Counted from the first letter of the stretch, positions 8,406 to 18,134 are shown. The stretch is DNA of 64,000 bases from Halobacteriales archaeon YIM A00013 (GCA_025041195.1 JAKCFM010000001.1:1178001-1242000), one strand, 5' to 3'. Numbers and translations are program-made. The notes: a model not told the origin generated them from the letters alone.

Positions 8406-10177
8406 TGCTGGGAGCTACTCCGACCGTTGGGCAGTTGGGCTGGGGAGTCGACAGATGGAGTCTGGTTCTCATCGTGGGAACGCTAATCGTCTACTTCGGG
8501 ATCGCAATCCTGATGCACGTAACCGACACGGACGACTTCTACGTTGCCGGGCGAACGATCCCAGCATCGGTGAACGGCATGTCGGTTGCGGCAGACTGGA
8601 TGTCTGCGGCGTCGTTCATCTCGATGTCAGGGCTGGTCGCGACGCTTGGCTTCGATGGCACCATCTATCTGATGGGCTGGACCGGCGGCTACGTCGTGCT
8701 TGCCCTGTTGATCGCACCGTATCTCCGCAAGTACGGAAAGTACACGATCCCCGATTTCATCGGTGATCGCTACTACTCAAACACGGCTCGTGGCGTTGCC
8801 GCGGTGGCGACGCTGTTCGTCTCGCTAACCTACATCGCAGGACAGATGCGCGGTGTGGGGATCGTCATGAGCCGGTTTTTAGGGTTACCGATCACACAGG
8901 GCATTCTCGTTGCGCTGGCTATTGTGGCGGCGATCGGCGTCCTGGGTGGAATGAAGGCAATCACGTGGACGCAGGCGGTGCAGTACGTGGTGTTGATCAT
9001 CGCGTTTTTGATCGTGACGGTGGCGATTTCGCTGAATCTCACCGGCAATCCGTTCCCACAGGGCGCACTGGTCACCAGCCAGATCTCAGAGCGATTGGCA
9101 CAGCTCCAGACCGACGTTCAGATGGGCCGGTATTTCATGCCGTTCACGGAGTACTCCCAGCTCAACGTGTTTGCCATCGCGTTGACGTTGATGATCGGGA
9201 CAGCAGGATTGCCCCACGTCATCATGCGATTCTACACGGTTCCCAGCGCATCTGAAGCCAGACTCTCTGCTGGGTACGCGCTGTTTTTCATCGCCCTGTT
9301 GTATCTCAGCGTGCCGGTGCTGGCGATTTTCGCGAAGTTCAATCTCATCAGCACACTCCACGGCGAATCCATTGCCACCGCACAGCAGATTCCATGGGTC
9401 AGTCGCTGGATGGAGACCGGACTGCTCACAATCACCGACAGCAACGGCGATGGCATTATTCAGATGAGTCAGGGATTAACTGCCGCGGGCAGCGAGGTGT
9501 TCGTTGATCCCGACATCATTGTGCTCTCGACCCCAGAGGTGGCCGGACTGGCACCGATCGTCATCGGACTGGTTGCGGCGGGCGGGATGGCCGCGGCGCT
9601 GTCGACGGCCGACGGGCTGTTGATCGCCATGTCGAGCGCCGTGAGTCACGATATCTACTACAAGATCTTCCGCCCGGAGGCGACTCAGCGCGAGCGTCTC
9701 ATCGTCGCCAGGGTTGTGATCCTCATTGCGGCCGTCGTTGCGGCGTATCTCGGCGTCAATCCACCCGGATTCGTCGGTGAGGTGGTGGCGATAGCGTTCG
9801 GCCTCGCGGCTGCCAGTCTGTTCCCGCCAATCTTGTTGGGCATCTTCGATCAACGGATGAACAAAGAGGGTGCGATCTCCGGTCTGGTCGTCGGGCTGAG
9901 TTTCACGCTCGTGCTTGTCGCATTGATGCGCGCGAACGTGGTGCTCGGCCTCGAAGAGCCGTTCCTTGAGCTGTTCCTCGGTGTTAACGCGCTCGGCGTC
10001 GGGCTGTACGGCGCGATCCTGAACTTCGCTGTGGCGCTCGTCGTCTCGCGGGTTACGCCCGCGCCGCCGACGGCAATCCAGGAGATGGTCCAGGAAGTTC
10101 GCCTGCCACGTGGCTCGCGCACCGTCGCGACTGACGAGCCCGTTCAAGCAGATGGCGGCGAACCACCAGTGGAGTAA
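8405..10177 (+). CDS. Sodium:solute symporter large subunit (SSS family, VC_2705/ActP-like)
   Basis: A 590-residue membrane protein with about 13 helices by eye. It matches the SSS family: FYVAGRTIPASVNGMSVAADWMSAASFIS near the N-terminus, RGVGIVMSRFLG, and a conserved LPHVIMRFYTVPSA segment around residue 270. The VC_2705 group pairs with a DUF4212 small subunit, exactly as here. Probable role: sodium-driven uptake of acetate, pyruvate or a related acid; the substrate cannot be read from the sequence. An insertion around residues 330-375 contains an ITDSNGDGII loop. Confidence 0.88.
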   Translation: MLGATPTVGQLGWGVDRWSLVLIVGTLIVYFGIAILMHVTDTDDFYVAGRTIPASVNGMSVAADWMSAASFISMSGLVATLGFDGTIYLMGWTGGYVVLALLIAPYLRKYGKYTIPDFIGDRYYSNTARGVAAVATLFVSLTYIAGQMRGVGIVMSRFLGLPITQGILVALAIVAAIGVLGGMKAITWTQAVQYVVLIIAFLIVTVAISLNLTGNPFPQGALVTSQISERLAQLQTDVQMGRYFMPFTEYSQLNVFAIALTLMIGTAGLPHVIMRFYTVPSASEARLSAGYALFFIALLYLSVPVLAIFAKFNLISTLHGESIATAQQIPWVSRWMETGLLTITDSNGDGIIQMSQGLTAAGSEVFVDPDIIVLSTPEVAGLAPIVIGLVAAGGMAAALSTADGLLIAMSSAVSHDIYYKIFRPEATQRERLIVARVVILIAAVVAAYLGVNPPGFVGEVVAIAFGLAAASLFPPILLGIFDQRMNKEGAISGLVVGLSFTLVLVALMRANVVLGLEEPFLELFLGVNALGVGLYGAILNFAVALVVSRVTPAPPTAIQEMVQEVRLPRGSRTVATDEPVQADGGEPPVE

Positions 10178-10183
10178 CGACCG

Positions 10184-10633
10184 ATGTTACCAACCGCTGA
10201 TTCGGTTTCCCGACCCGACACGCGAACGCTCGCCTTGCTGGCGGTCCGGAGAGCGTTCGGTGTAGCGATCGTCCTCTATGCGTTCTATCTCGGGTTGTTC
10301 ATGCTTGGACAGTATCCATTTCTCAGGCCGACGGCTGTGCTCACGATCCTCGGCGTTGTGCTCCTGGGAACGGTGTTCGGAGTGGGATTCTCTACGATGT
10401 CGCCATTGCCGGCCGGTCGTGGGCTTCCGAGGGTGATTCGGACCGTCCTGCTGTCGATTCCAGCGCTCGGAATTGGGGCGATCATCCAGGTGCTGCTCGA
10501 AGGCGCGCGTGCTGATATGGCGATTTTCGCCATCTTCGCGCTCGCTGCGTGGCTCGGCTCAACATTCATTCGGGAGGACGACACGGCGGCTGCAAACGAA
10601 GAGGAGTCGAGTGTAGCCGGACTGTTCACCTGA
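10184..10633 (+). CDS. Small polytopic membrane protein of the symporter operon
   Basis: A 149-residue protein with about four membrane helices and a short acidic C-terminal tail. It starts 6 bp after the symporter stop, so it is very likely cotranscribed. I do not recognise a characterised family. Its constant-looking position suggests a role in the assembly or regulation of the symporter, but that is inference only. Confidence 0.65.
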   Translation: MLPTADSVSRPDTRTLALLAVRRAFGVAIVLYAFYLGLFMLGQYPFLRPTAVLTILGVVLLGTVFGVGFSTMSPLPAGRGLPRVIRTVLLSIPALGIGAIIQVLLEGARADMAIFAIFALAAWLGSTFIREDDTAAANEEESSVAGLFT

Positions 10634-10718
10634 CTCACTGCACAGTCGTAGCCCCCGTTTACGTTCACTTTCACTGCGGGTGGCAAGCAGTTATTTTCAC
10701 ACGTTGTGCGTGTATTGT

Positions 10719-11147
10719 ATGGCGGATGCTACCGATTCGACAGGCCAGGCGCATTGTAAGGGAACAGACTTCGTCTTCTACACCGTCGACGACATTTCTG
10801 CTGGCGTGCAGTTCTATCGCGACACGCTGGGATTGTCTCTCGAACTCCACAACGAGGAGGCAGGGTGGGCTGAGTTCGCAGCACCGCCGACAACGTTTGC
10901 GATCGGCGAGGAGAATGACCGAATGCCGTTTACCCCCGGCGCCGACAGCGCAGGAATCGCCTTTGCCGTCGATGATCTCACGGCGACGGCCGAACGGCTC
11001 CGTGACGATGGCGTTCCCGTTCGAATGGAGCCGGTTGAAAGCCAGGTGTGTCAGATGGTTGTGATCGAGGATCCAGCTGGCAACGGTGTCGTGCTCCACG
11101 AACGCAACGATGGCACACACGGACGCAGAGATCCGTTCCCAGAGTGA
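10719..11147 (+). CDS. VOC (glyoxalase/dioxygenase-fold) protein
   Basis: A 142-residue single vicinal-oxygen-chelate unit pair: a beta-alpha-beta start (DFVFYTVDDISAGVQFYRDTLGL) and a second half ending in VVIEDPAGNGVVLHE. Members bind a metal and act as glyoxalases, dioxygenases or resistance proteins. Start ATG 10719, with TTATTTTC about 26 bp upstream consistent with leaderless expression. Substrate unknown. Confidence 0.8.
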   Translation: MADATDSTGQAHCKGTDFVFYTVDDISAGVQFYRDTLGLSLELHNEEAGWAEFAAPPTTFAIGEENDRMPFTPGADSAGIAFAVDDLTATAERLRDDGVPVRMEPVESQVCQMVVIEDPAGNGVVLHERNDGTHGRRDPFPE

Positions 11148-11223
11148 AAGCGCATCGGTGAGGCAATCCTAGCGATAGCGCTTTCACGAAGCATATCACC
11201 AAACACCGACGATATCGGAGAAA

Positions 11224-11376
11224 TCAGAGGCCGATCGCAGCCAGCGGAATGCCAAAGACGACCGCCATCCCGACGATGGCGATGATCGTTCCAATGGTAA
11301 CGGTACGCATCGTGTATTCGCCCTGTGGGGCAGTTTGGCGGACGAGTTCGTACTCAGCGTCATCGTGTTCGACCAT
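11224..11376 (-). CDS. 50-residue single-helix membrane protein (DUF7550-like)
   Basis: Starts at ATG 11376. An acidic N-terminal half contains VRQTAPQGEY, followed by one hydrophobic helix (about residues 26-48) ending LAAIGL. It resembles tiny conserved haloarchaeal membrane proteins encoded next to hisF. Divergent from hisF with a short shared promoter region. No function is known. Confidence 0.65.
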   Translation of the reverse strand: MVEHDDAEYELVRQTAPQGEYTMRTVTIGTIIAIVGMAVVFGIPLAAIGL

Positions 11377-11430
11377 GATACACGGTGAGTGACGCCGCCA
11401 CTTTGACGTATCGATTGCCAGAGGAAGGCA

Positions 11431-11438
11431 ATTTAAAA
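11431..11438 (+). promoter_or_regulatory. TATA-like box of hisF
   Basis: ATTTAAAA is centred about 28 bp upstream of the hisF ATG at 11463. This places the transcript start at or next to the start codon, so hisF mRNA should be leaderless. Confidence 0.6.
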
Positions 11439-11462
11439 CGAGCGGCCAGCTACATCCACACA

Positions 11463-12278
11463 ATGACTTTGACCAAGCGGGTCATCCCGTGCATCGACGT
11501 TGATCTCGATGAGTCCGGCGAGCCGGCCGTGTACACCGGCGTCAACTTCGAGGAGCTGAAATATACGGGTGATCCGGTCGAGATGGCAAAGCGATACAAC
11601 GAGGCGGGGGCCGACGAATTCGTCTTTCTGGATATCACAGCCAGTGCTGACGGTCGCGAAACGATGCTTGAAACGGTCTCTCGGGTGGCAAACGAGGTGT
11701 TCATCCCGCTCACCGTTGGTGGCGGAATCCGAACCCGCGAGGATGTCAAAGAGACGCTCCGCGCCGGCGCGGATAAAGTGTCGATCAACACCGGTGCACT
11801 CGAACGACCAGCACTGATCACGGACGCTGCCAGCGCCTTTGGCAGTCAGTGTGTCGTCATCAGCATCGACGCAAAGCGCCGATACGACGAACGGGGCGAA
11901 CAGTACGAACGAATCGATGGCGAATCGTGCTGGTTCGAGTGTACGATCAAAGGCGGGCGAGAGGGAACGGGCGTCGATGTCATCGAATGGGTAACGGAGG
12001 CACACGAGCGCGGTGCTGGAGAGCTGTTCGTCAACTCGATCGACGCCGACGGCACGAAAGACGGCTACGACATTCCGCTCACGCGTGCGGTCTGTGACGT
12101 GACACCCACACCAGTGATCGCCTCGTCGGGCTGTGGTGGTCCAGAAGATATGTACGAGGTGTTTACCGATGCGGGCGCTGACGCCGCGCTTGCGGCCTCA
12201 ATCTTCCACTTCGATGAGTACTCGATCGACGACGTAAAAGCATACCTCGCAGATACCGACGTACCGGTCAGATACTGA
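11463..12278 (+). CDS. hisF: Imidazole glycerol phosphate synthase cyclase subunit
   Basis: A 271-residue TIM barrel. With HisH it closes the imidazole ring in histidine synthesis, forming IGP and AICAR from PRFAR and ammonia. The catalytic aspartates are visible in IPCIDVD near residue 11 and ISIDAKR near residue 140. Phosphate-binding loops read VGGGIRT, and SSGCGG near the C-terminus. The start is the ATG at 11463, because the TATA box fits and the family starts with LTKRVIPC. hisC lies far away at 32140, so histidine genes are dispersed. Confidence 0.97.
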   Translation: MTLTKRVIPCIDVDLDESGEPAVYTGVNFEELKYTGDPVEMAKRYNEAGADEFVFLDITASADGRETMLETVSRVANEVFIPLTVGGGIRTREDVKETLRAGADKVSINTGALERPALITDAASAFGSQCVVISIDAKRRYDERGEQYERIDGESCWFECTIKGGREGTGVDVIEWVTEAHERGAGELFVNSIDADGTKDGYDIPLTRAVCDVTPTPVIASSGCGGPEDMYEVFTDAGADAALAASIFHFDEYSIDDVKAYLADTDVPVRY

Positions 12279-14540
12279 TCACTGGAAGGTTCTGCTGACC
12301 GGCTCTTCTTCGCGTGGCTCGCTGGCTTTCGTAAAGCGCTCTTCGATCTGCTCGTACTGCGATCGGACGTCCTGATCGACGCTGGGCTGAATTTCTTCAA
12401 GTGCGCGCTCGAAGTGGTCCATCGTGATTCGGACGTTCGAGACCGAGCTTTCGATCTCTTCGGGGTCAACGCGGCCGATGAACTCTCGCGTTGCGATCAT
12501 GGCCGCTTCACGACAGACTGCCTCTATGTCAGCGCCGACGTAGCCGTCGGTCTGAGCCGCGAGTTCATCCCGGTCGATCGCGTCGGCCAGGGGCTTATCG
12601 CGGGTGTGTACCTCGAAGATCGCCTTGCGCGCATCAGCATCGGGGACTGGCACGTGGATATGTCGATCGAGGCGACCAGGCCGAAGCAAGGCGTTGTCGA
12701 TGAGATCCGGACGGTTCGTGGCGGCGATAATCACCACGTCGTCAAGCGCTTCGACACCATCAAGCTCGGTCAGTAGCTGGGAGACGACTCGCTCGCCGAC
12801 GCCCGAATCCGTCATGCGCTGACCACGCTCTCCAGCAATCGAGTCGATTTCATCGAAGAACACGACGGTTGGTGCGTTCTCGCGAGCCTTCGAAAACACG
12901 TCACGGATCCCCTTCTCGGACTCGCCGACGTATTTGTTGAGCAGTTCCGGACCCTTGATGGAGATGAAGTTGCTGTTGGCTTCGTTGGCAATGGCCTTTG
13001 CGAGCATCGTCTTGCCCGTTCCCGGCGGCCCATAGAGCAACACGCCGGTTGCCGGTGCCATATCCATCGCCGAGAACACCTCTGGATACTCGACAGGCCA
13101 CTGAATCGTCTCTCGAAGCCGGTCTTTGGTCCCTTCAAGACCGCCAACGCTGTTCCAGGTGACATCCGGAACCTCGACGAACACTTCACGCAGGGCAGAG
13201 GGTTCGATGCCGCGAAGCGCACCCTTGAAGTCATCATCGGTAACACGCAACTGTTCTAAGACCTCGCTATCGATCTCGTCGCTTTCGAGGTCAAGCTCGG
13301 GCCGTATCCGTCGAAGCGCCATCATCGCTCCCTCTTTGGCGAGCGATTCCAGATCTGCCCCCACGAAGCCGTGAGTGCTCTCGGCGTACGTGTCGAGATC
13401 AACGTCGTCGGTCAACGGCATCCCACGGGTGTGGACCTGTAAGATCTCCTTGCGGCCCTCCTGGTCTGGGACGCCGACTTCGATCTCACGGTCGAATCGT
13501 CCACCCCGGCGCAGCGCTGGATCAAGCGCGTCAACGCGATTTGTCGCCCCGATCACCGTCACCTGCCCGCGCTCTTCGAGCCCGTCCATCAACGAGAGCA
13601 GCTGTGCGACGACGCGTCGCTCGACATCGCCGGTCGTCTCGCCGCGTTTGGGAGCAATGGCGTCTAGCTCGTCGATAAAGACGATCGCCGGCGCGTTTTC
13701 CGAAGCCTCCTCGAACACCTCTCGGAGCTGCTCTTCGGATTCGCCGTAGAACTTCGACATGATCTCCGGTCCGGAGATATTGGTGAAGTAGGCGTCAATC
13801 TCGTTGGCAACGGCCTTGGCCATGAGCGTTTTCCCGGTGCCAGGCGGCCCGTGGAGCAACACACCCTTGGGCGGGTCGATGCCGAGCTGTCGGAACAGCT
13901 CAGGATGTCGCATCGGGAGCTCAATCATCTCCCGGACCTGTTCGAGCTCGGAATCGAGCCCGCCGATGTCCTCGTAGGTGATCGATGGCGTCTCCTGGCT
14001 GGTTTCGCTCCCCGAGACAATCTGTTCGGCGGGCTTTTCGCTCACCTGCATCTCCGTCGTGTCCGTGATAACCACGGTCCCTTCTGGTGAGGTGTCGGCA
14101 ATTTTCAGCGGGATCCGCTGCCCAGACATGCTTGAGAGCGGCCCCAGCCCGAATGAGATCGGGACTGTCTGCCCGGTGGTGACTGCGTGACCGCTCAGCT
14201 GATCGCGAATCAGAGAGCCAAGATCACCCTGAATCCGCAGCGACTGTGGTAGCGCAACCGTCACGCGTTTTGCCGGGTTCACGTCGGCTTTTTCGACCGC
14301 AACGGCGTCGTCGATTCCGGCGCCGACTTCCTGGCGGAGGCGCCCATCGACACGAATGATTCCCTTGCCCTGGTCCTCGGGATAGCCCGGCCACACGCGG
14401 GCAACCGCCTTCCCCTCATCAGAGCTAATAACGATGTAATCGCCGTTTTCTAGATCGAGCTCGGCCATTGCGGCGCGGTCGACCGCCGCAAGTCCCCTCC
14501 CAGCGTCTTTTTGTTTAAGAAACTTGACAGTGAGTTTCAT
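12279..14540 (-). CDS. cdc48: Cdc48/p97-type AAA ATPase (VAT)
   Basis: A 753-residue unfoldase that feeds substrates to the proteasome in archaea. The N-domain (double-psi barrel and clam) spans about residues 1-190. D1 and D2 ATPase modules follow, each with a Walker A ([11 protein letters not shown] near 230, [11 protein letters not shown] near 505), a Walker B ([22 protein letters not shown]) and arginine-finger segments. The C-terminus ends SRTFQ and lacks the eukaryotic PIR tail. It overlaps the upstream small gene by 4 bp. Its stop abuts that of hisF with no spacer. Confidence 0.96.
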   Translation of the reverse strand: MKLTVKFLKQKDAGRGLAAVDRAAMAELDLENGDYIVISSDEGKAVARVWPGYPEDQGKGIIRVDGRLRQEVGAGIDDAVAVEKADVNPAKRVTVALPQSLRIQGDLGSLIRDQLSGHAVTTGQTVPISFGLGPLSSMSGQRIPLKIADTSPEGTVVITDTTEMQVSEKPAEQIVSGSETSQETPSITYEDIGGLDSELEQVREMIELPMRHPELFRQLGIDPPKGVLLHGPPGTGKTLMAKAVANEIDAYFTNISGPEIMSKFYGESEEQLREVFEEASENAPAIVFIDELDAIAPKRGETTGDVERRVVAQLLSLMDGLEERGQVTVIGATNRVDALDPALRRGGRFDREIEVGVPDQEGRKEILQVHTRGMPLTDDVDLDTYAESTHGFVGADLESLAKEGAMMALRRIRPELDLESDEIDSEVLEQLRVTDDDFKGALRGIEPSALREVFVEVPDVTWNSVGGLEGTKDRLRETIQWPVEYPEVFSAMDMAPATGVLLYGPPGTGKTMLAKAIANEANSNFISIKGPELLNKYVGESEKGIRDVFSKARENAPTVVFFDEIDSIAGERGQRMTDSGVGERVVSQLLTELDGVEALDDVVIIAATNRPDLIDNALLRPGRLDRHIHVPVPDADARKAIFEVHTRDKPLADAIDRDELAAQTDGYVGADIEAVCREAAMIATREFIGRVDPEEIESSVSNVRITMDHFERALEEIQPSVDQDVRSQYEQIEERFTKASEPREEEPVSRTFQ

Positions 14541-14773
14541 CGGTCCACCTCTACACCAACAACGCCATTTTTCATAAACGCTCGTGCGTCACCATCGGGC
14601 AGTTCGAACTCGATTTGCTCACCACCAACGACGACAATCGCCGTGCTTTCGACCACGTCGATTGACGGCGCTGCGTTCGCACCGCAGTCCATCACCAACA
14701 CTGTCGTGCCGTCGTCGTAGTCGTACCGAGTGAGTCCACCAACATCATCGGTAACGAGTTGTTCCTCTTTCAT
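14537..14773 (-). CDS. Small acidic partner protein of the Cdc48 operon (DUF7127-like)
   Basis: A 78-residue protein encoded immediately upstream of cdc48 with an ATGA overlap. It is predicted to be mostly beta strand ([24 protein letters not shown]), resembling haloarchaeal DUF7127 or a minimal Hsp20-like half domain. Coupling to cdc48 suggests it is an adaptor or cofactor of the unfoldase; that is inference. It carries the promoter of the operon directly upstream. Confidence 0.65.
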   Translation of the reverse strand: MKEEQLVTDDVGGLTRYDYDDGTTVLVMDCGANAAPSIDVVESTAIVVVGGEQIEFELPDGDARAFMKNGVVGVEVDR

Positions 14774-14774
14774 G

Positions 14775-14806
14775 CTAACGCAAGGTTAGTTACGATACTA
14801 TATAAG
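14775..14806 (-). promoter_or_regulatory. cdc48 operon promoter: TATA box plus inverted repeat at the transcript start
   Basis: On the minus strand a CTTATATA box (14799-14806) is centred about 29 bp upstream of the ATG at 14773. Between box and ATG lies a perfect inverted repeat, CTAAC-5 bp-GTTAG (14775-14789). A protein bound there would cover the expected transcription start, so this looks like a repressor operator, perhaps for a stress regulator. Confidence 0.5.
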
Positions 14807-14925
14807 TCTTTGGTGGTTTTCGGCTATCTGTATTAAAGCCACGCAACAACGATGGAAATGCGGTTCCATCCATTCGATGACGTACACCGGGGTGTATTTA
14901 GGATGTTCGCTTCCAATTGGCTGGT

Positions 14926-15705
14926 ATGAAAACAGTTACACACCACGGTCGAACGACAGCGTACCGCCAGCCAGCGGATGGCACTGACGAGCCGATTGTT
15001 TACGTCCACGGAAGCGGCGGAACGCACCAGCTCTGGGTCAATCAGTACGCCCCAGCTTCAGGGGGTCGGTCGGCCGTCGCCCTTGATTTGAGTGACCACG
15101 GCGAAAGCGGCTCCATCGACACCCCGGCCGGAGCGGAGACGCTTTCGGCCTACGCTGACGATCTTGCGGCCGTCGTTAATACTGTCAACGCCAAGTACGT
15201 TGTTGGGAACTCACTCGGTGGAGCGGTGGTGCTGTGGAGCGCCCTTGAGCGGGAGCTTGACGTCGATGGGCTCGTCCTCTGCGGGACGGGCGCAAAACTG
15301 GGTGTTGCAGACCCACTGAAGGAGGCGCTCACGGCCGATCTGTCGTCTGCGACCGAGTTGCTCCACGGCGTTGATCTCCTGTTTCACGACGCGTCAGACG
15401 AGGTTGTCGCACAGTCACGACAGGCGATGGAAACGACGGGGCTTGACGTCTTACGACGTGATTTTCTGACGTGTGATGCGTTCGACGTTCGGGATCGACT
15501 GGATGCGATTACGACACCAGCACTGGCGTTGACGGGTGTCCACGACCAGTTAACGCCGGTTCAGTTCCACGAGTATCTCGCCGAGGAGCTGCCCAACTGC
15601 GAGTTGGCGACGATCGACGACGCCGCACATCTTTCCATGCTCGAACGACCCGACGCGTTTGCGAGCACGCTGGAGTCGTTTTTCGACGGGATAGACACTC
15701 AGTAG
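14926..15705 (+). CDS. Alpha/beta hydrolase
   Basis: A 259-residue serine hydrolase. The oxyanion strand reads IVYVHGSGG near residue 27, the nucleophile elbow GNSLGG near residue 91, the acid LTGVHDQ near residue 205 and the histidine DAAHLSM near residue 235. Substrate cannot be read; esterase, lactonase or haloperoxidase-like activity are all possible. GTATTTAGG lies about 28 bp upstream of the ATG at 14926, matching a leaderless mRNA. It overlaps the end of panB by 7 bp in convergent orientation. Confidence 0.85.
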   Translation: MKTVTHHGRTTAYRQPADGTDEPIVYVHGSGGTHQLWVNQYAPASGGRSAVALDLSDHGESGSIDTPAGAETLSAYADDLAAVVNTVNAKYVVGNSLGGAVVLWSALERELDVDGLVLCGTGAKLGVADPLKEALTADLSSATELLHGVDLLFHDASDEVVAQSRQAMETTGLDVLRRDFLTCDAFDVRDRLDAITTPALALTGVHDQLTPVQFHEYLAEELPNCELATIDDAAHLSMLERPDAFASTLESFFDGIDTQ

Positions 15706-16511
15706 AGTTCGTCGAGGTCGGACTCAGTATGGCTGTGTTCTGCTTCGGGGAAGCTGCCGTCCTTGACAGCTCCAACGTAGGATGAAAGGGCTTCATCAAG
15801 TTCGCTTGCCACGTCACCGAACGGTTTGGCAAATGGCGGCGTTCGCTCGCTGAGACCGACCACGTCGTGGAACACCAGCACCTGTCCGTCGCAGTCACGG
15901 CCAGCACCGATTCCGATCGTGGGAATTGAGAGCAGTTCGGTGAGATGGGCACCCAGATTTTCGGGCACGTGTTCGAGCACCAGTGCGAACGCACCCGCCT
16001 CCTCGTGCGCGCTCGCAAGTGCTTCGATCTCGGCGGCGGCTTCATTCGTTGTGCCCTGTCTGGTAAAGCCACCCAGTTGCTTGACACGCTGTGGCGTCAG
16101 TCCAAGATGAGCCATGACGGGGATGCCGAGATCGACCAATCGTTCGGTCAGCTCGACCGTGTGCGGACCACATTCGAGTTTTACAGCGTCAGCACCGGCG
16201 TCTTCGAGCATTCGCCCACAGTTGCGAATGCTCTCTGATTCGTCCACGCCAACGGAGAGAAACGGCATGTCGGCGACGACGAGCACGTCTGACGTTGCCC
16301 GGGAGACGGCCGCCGTGTGTTCAGCCATCGAATCGACGGAGACCGGCAGCGTGGTCTCGTGACCGAGAACGACGTTACCAATGCTATCACCGACGAGAAT
16401 GATCTCAACGCCCGCAGCTTCGACAAACCGAGCGGTGGGTGCATCGTAGGCCGTGAGCATCGTGATCGGCTCACTGCCAGCCATCGACCGAATCTCTGTC
16501 ACTGACGACAT
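15699..16511 (-). CDS. panB: 3-methyl-2-oxobutanoate hydroxymethyltransferase
   Basis: A 270-residue TIM-barrel enzyme that makes ketopantoate from 2-oxoisovalerate and methylene-THF, the first step to pantothenate and CoA. Motifs are clear: MLTAYDAPTARF near residue 18, LVGDSIGNVVLGHE near residue 42, VVADMPFLS near residue 80, VMAHLGLTPQ near residue 135 and IGIGAGRDCDGQVLV near residue 195. Its substrate is the valine precursor made by the ilv genes at the other end of the window. Confidence 0.96.
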   Translation of the reverse strand: MSSVTEIRSMAGSEPITMLTAYDAPTARFVEAAGVEIILVGDSIGNVVLGHETTLPVSVDSMAEHTAAVSRATSDVLVVADMPFLSVGVDESESIRNCGRMLEDAGADAVKLECGPHTVELTERLVDLGIPVMAHLGLTPQRVKQLGGFTRQGTTNEAAAEIEALASAHEEAGAFALVLEHVPENLGAHLTELLSIPTIGIGAGRDCDGQVLVFHDVVGLSERTPPFAKPFGDVASELDEALSSYVGAVKDGSFPEAEHSHTESDLDELY

Positions 16512-16559
16512 ATGTTGCTGTCAGTGCCGGATCGGGTAAACGTGATCGGTCATGATTGC

Positions 16560-17264
16560 TCACTCTTTCCATTCGCCGTACTCGTGTTCACGAAACTCGC
16601 CTTTGGCAAGACGTTTTCTGGGCCGGAACGTAATGATTGCGAGCAACAGATAGTATACGGTCACGATGAACAGCACCAGACGGCCTGGAACGCTCCCAAA
16701 GGCGGCGGTTTCGATCCAGGGCTGATTTGAGAGAGCAGTGAGCTTGAAAAACCAGGCTCCGAGAAGCAAGGTGAACAGTGGAAAGTAGACGCGTCGGAGC
16801 CGCCGTGCGAGCGCTTCTGCAAACGGCACTTTCTTCGCCGGGTGGCGGTAGTCCTTGCTGAGCTGTCGGCGCCAGTCCCGGTGTTCGACGCCCTGTGACG
16901 GATCAAGCGCGTTCGCAAACAGGTTCTGCTGGAGCATTCGCGCACGCGCTCGAAAGACGTCGTAGTCCTGGTATCGTCGTGCTTCGATCCCAACGAAAAC
17001 GCTGATGACGACGATGCCAGCGATGATGATCTCATCGCGCCCTTCCGTCGAGAAGGCATACACCAGAATAGCAGAGATGATCGTCACTGCCCAGTTGATC
17101 GTCTCGTCGAGTCGGCTTCGCCACGTCGTCACCCGACTCATCTCACCCCGGTAAAAATGTGCTACGACGGAGCCAAGGCCAACGCTTTTATCGACCATCT
17201 CGCGGCCAATTTCGCGCTCAGATTTTGACTCCGGATCGAACGGCTCGTCCTCATCACCGGCCAT
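16560..17264 (-). CDS. DUF2270 family membrane protein
   Basis: A 234-residue protein with an acidic N-terminus, the DUF2270 hallmark HFYRGEMSR-x-TTWR-x-RLD-x-TINWA near residue 35, and about four membrane helices in two pairs (about 60-95 and 160-215). It ends in a basic, charged tail. No function is established for the family. Confidence 0.8.
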   Translation of the reverse strand: MAGDEDEPFDPESKSEREIGREMVDKSVGLGSVVAHFYRGEMSRVTTWRSRLDETINWAVTIISAILVYAFSTEGRDEIIIAGIVVISVFVGIEARRYQDYDVFRARARMLQQNLFANALDPSQGVEHRDWRRQLSKDYRHPAKKVPFAEALARRLRRVYFPLFTLLLGAWFFKLTALSNQPWIETAAFGSVPGRLVLFIVTVYYLLLAIITFRPRKRLAKGEFREHEYGEWKE

Positions 17265-17362
17265 ATCCCCGTGATTCGGCAGCCAGCCACATATGTCCGC
17301 CCCCGGTCACTGAACGAGGCGTTTATTCGTTCGAATCACGCACTCCGACTAACGGGAGATGC

Positions 17363-17596
17363 ATGCCTGAGCACATCGGAACGACGGATCCTGATGGGGT
17401 AGATTTCGGTTGGGTAATGCAGATGACGTTCGTGCTCACGATCGTGATCGGCTCGCCACTAGTTGCCATAGTGGGACTCTGGGTTGGTGGCCTCACGAGT
17501 TGGATGGACAGGTTGGTGTTCGCCATCCGCGTCGGGGCAGTGGTCTGGATCATCACGGCCGTTGGGCTGTACGTGGTTGCCCGCCAGCGACACTAG
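17363..17596 (+). CDS. 77-residue two-helix membrane protein (DUF5822-like)
   Basis: Starts at ATG 17363 behind a GGGAG ribosome site. The N-terminus reads DPDGVDFGWVMQMTF, followed by two membrane helices (about residues 22-42 and 52-73). It resembles a small conserved haloarchaeal family. The stop overlaps the convergent HAD gene by 4 bp. Function unknown. Confidence 0.65.
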   Translation: MPEHIGTTDPDGVDFGWVMQMTFVLTIVIGSPLVAIVGLWVGGLTSWMDRLVFAIRVGAVVWIITAVGLYVVARQRH

Positions 17597-18114
17597 ACGT
17601 ATTTGAACGCCGTTCCGGCGCGCTGTGCCGTCCGTTCGTCTCGCGGTGAATCACCGATGAAGACGGTCTCTTCCGGTGTTCCACCAATTCGATCGATCGC
17701 CGTGAGTAGTGGTTCGGGATCGGGTTTTTCCGTCGGAACCGTATCCCGACCAACAACCGTCTCAATGTGATCGGCGAGTGAGTGGTGTTCGAGTGCAATC
17801 TCACACGCATCCTGGCAGTTCAACGAGCAGACGGCTACTGGAACCGACTGTGGGAGCTCTGAAGCCGTTTCGAGCAATCGCGAATTTCGAGCGCCAGCCC
17901 GCTCGTGTTCGCTCACAACCGCCTCAAGCGTCGAGCGGTGGCCAGTGGCATCTGCCACCCCAAAGAGGCTCCAGAGATCCGTCTCTTCCACCGCAACCCC
18001 AGCAGAACGGAGCGCTGTGAGTCCTTCATTCGCCGTGGCCTCCCAGTCGACCGCGAGTTCGACCAGCGTCCCATCCAGATCGTAGACGATCGCGTCGTAC
18101 GCACTCATTGTCAT
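17593..18114 (-). CDS. HAD-superfamily phosphatase
   Basis: A 173-residue HAD subfamily IA hydrolase, phosphoglycolate-phosphatase-like. Motif I is VYDLDGTLVE near residue 12, motif II VCSLN near residue 95, motif III Lys in TEKPDPEP near residue 130, and motif IV FIGDSPRDE near residue 151. The helical cap is short. ATG 18114 and ATG 18108 are both possible starts. Substrate unknown. Confidence 0.85.
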   Translation of the reverse strand: MTMSAYDAIVYDLDGTLVELAVDWEATANEGLTALRSAGVAVEETDLWSLFGVADATGHRSTLEAVVSEHERAGARNSRLLETASELPQSVPVAVCSLNCQDACEIALEHHSLADHIETVVGRDTVPTEKPDPEPLLTAIDRIGGTPEETVFIGDSPRDERTAQRAGTAFKYV

Positions 18115-18134
18115 TTATTCAGGGCGCGTGATCC

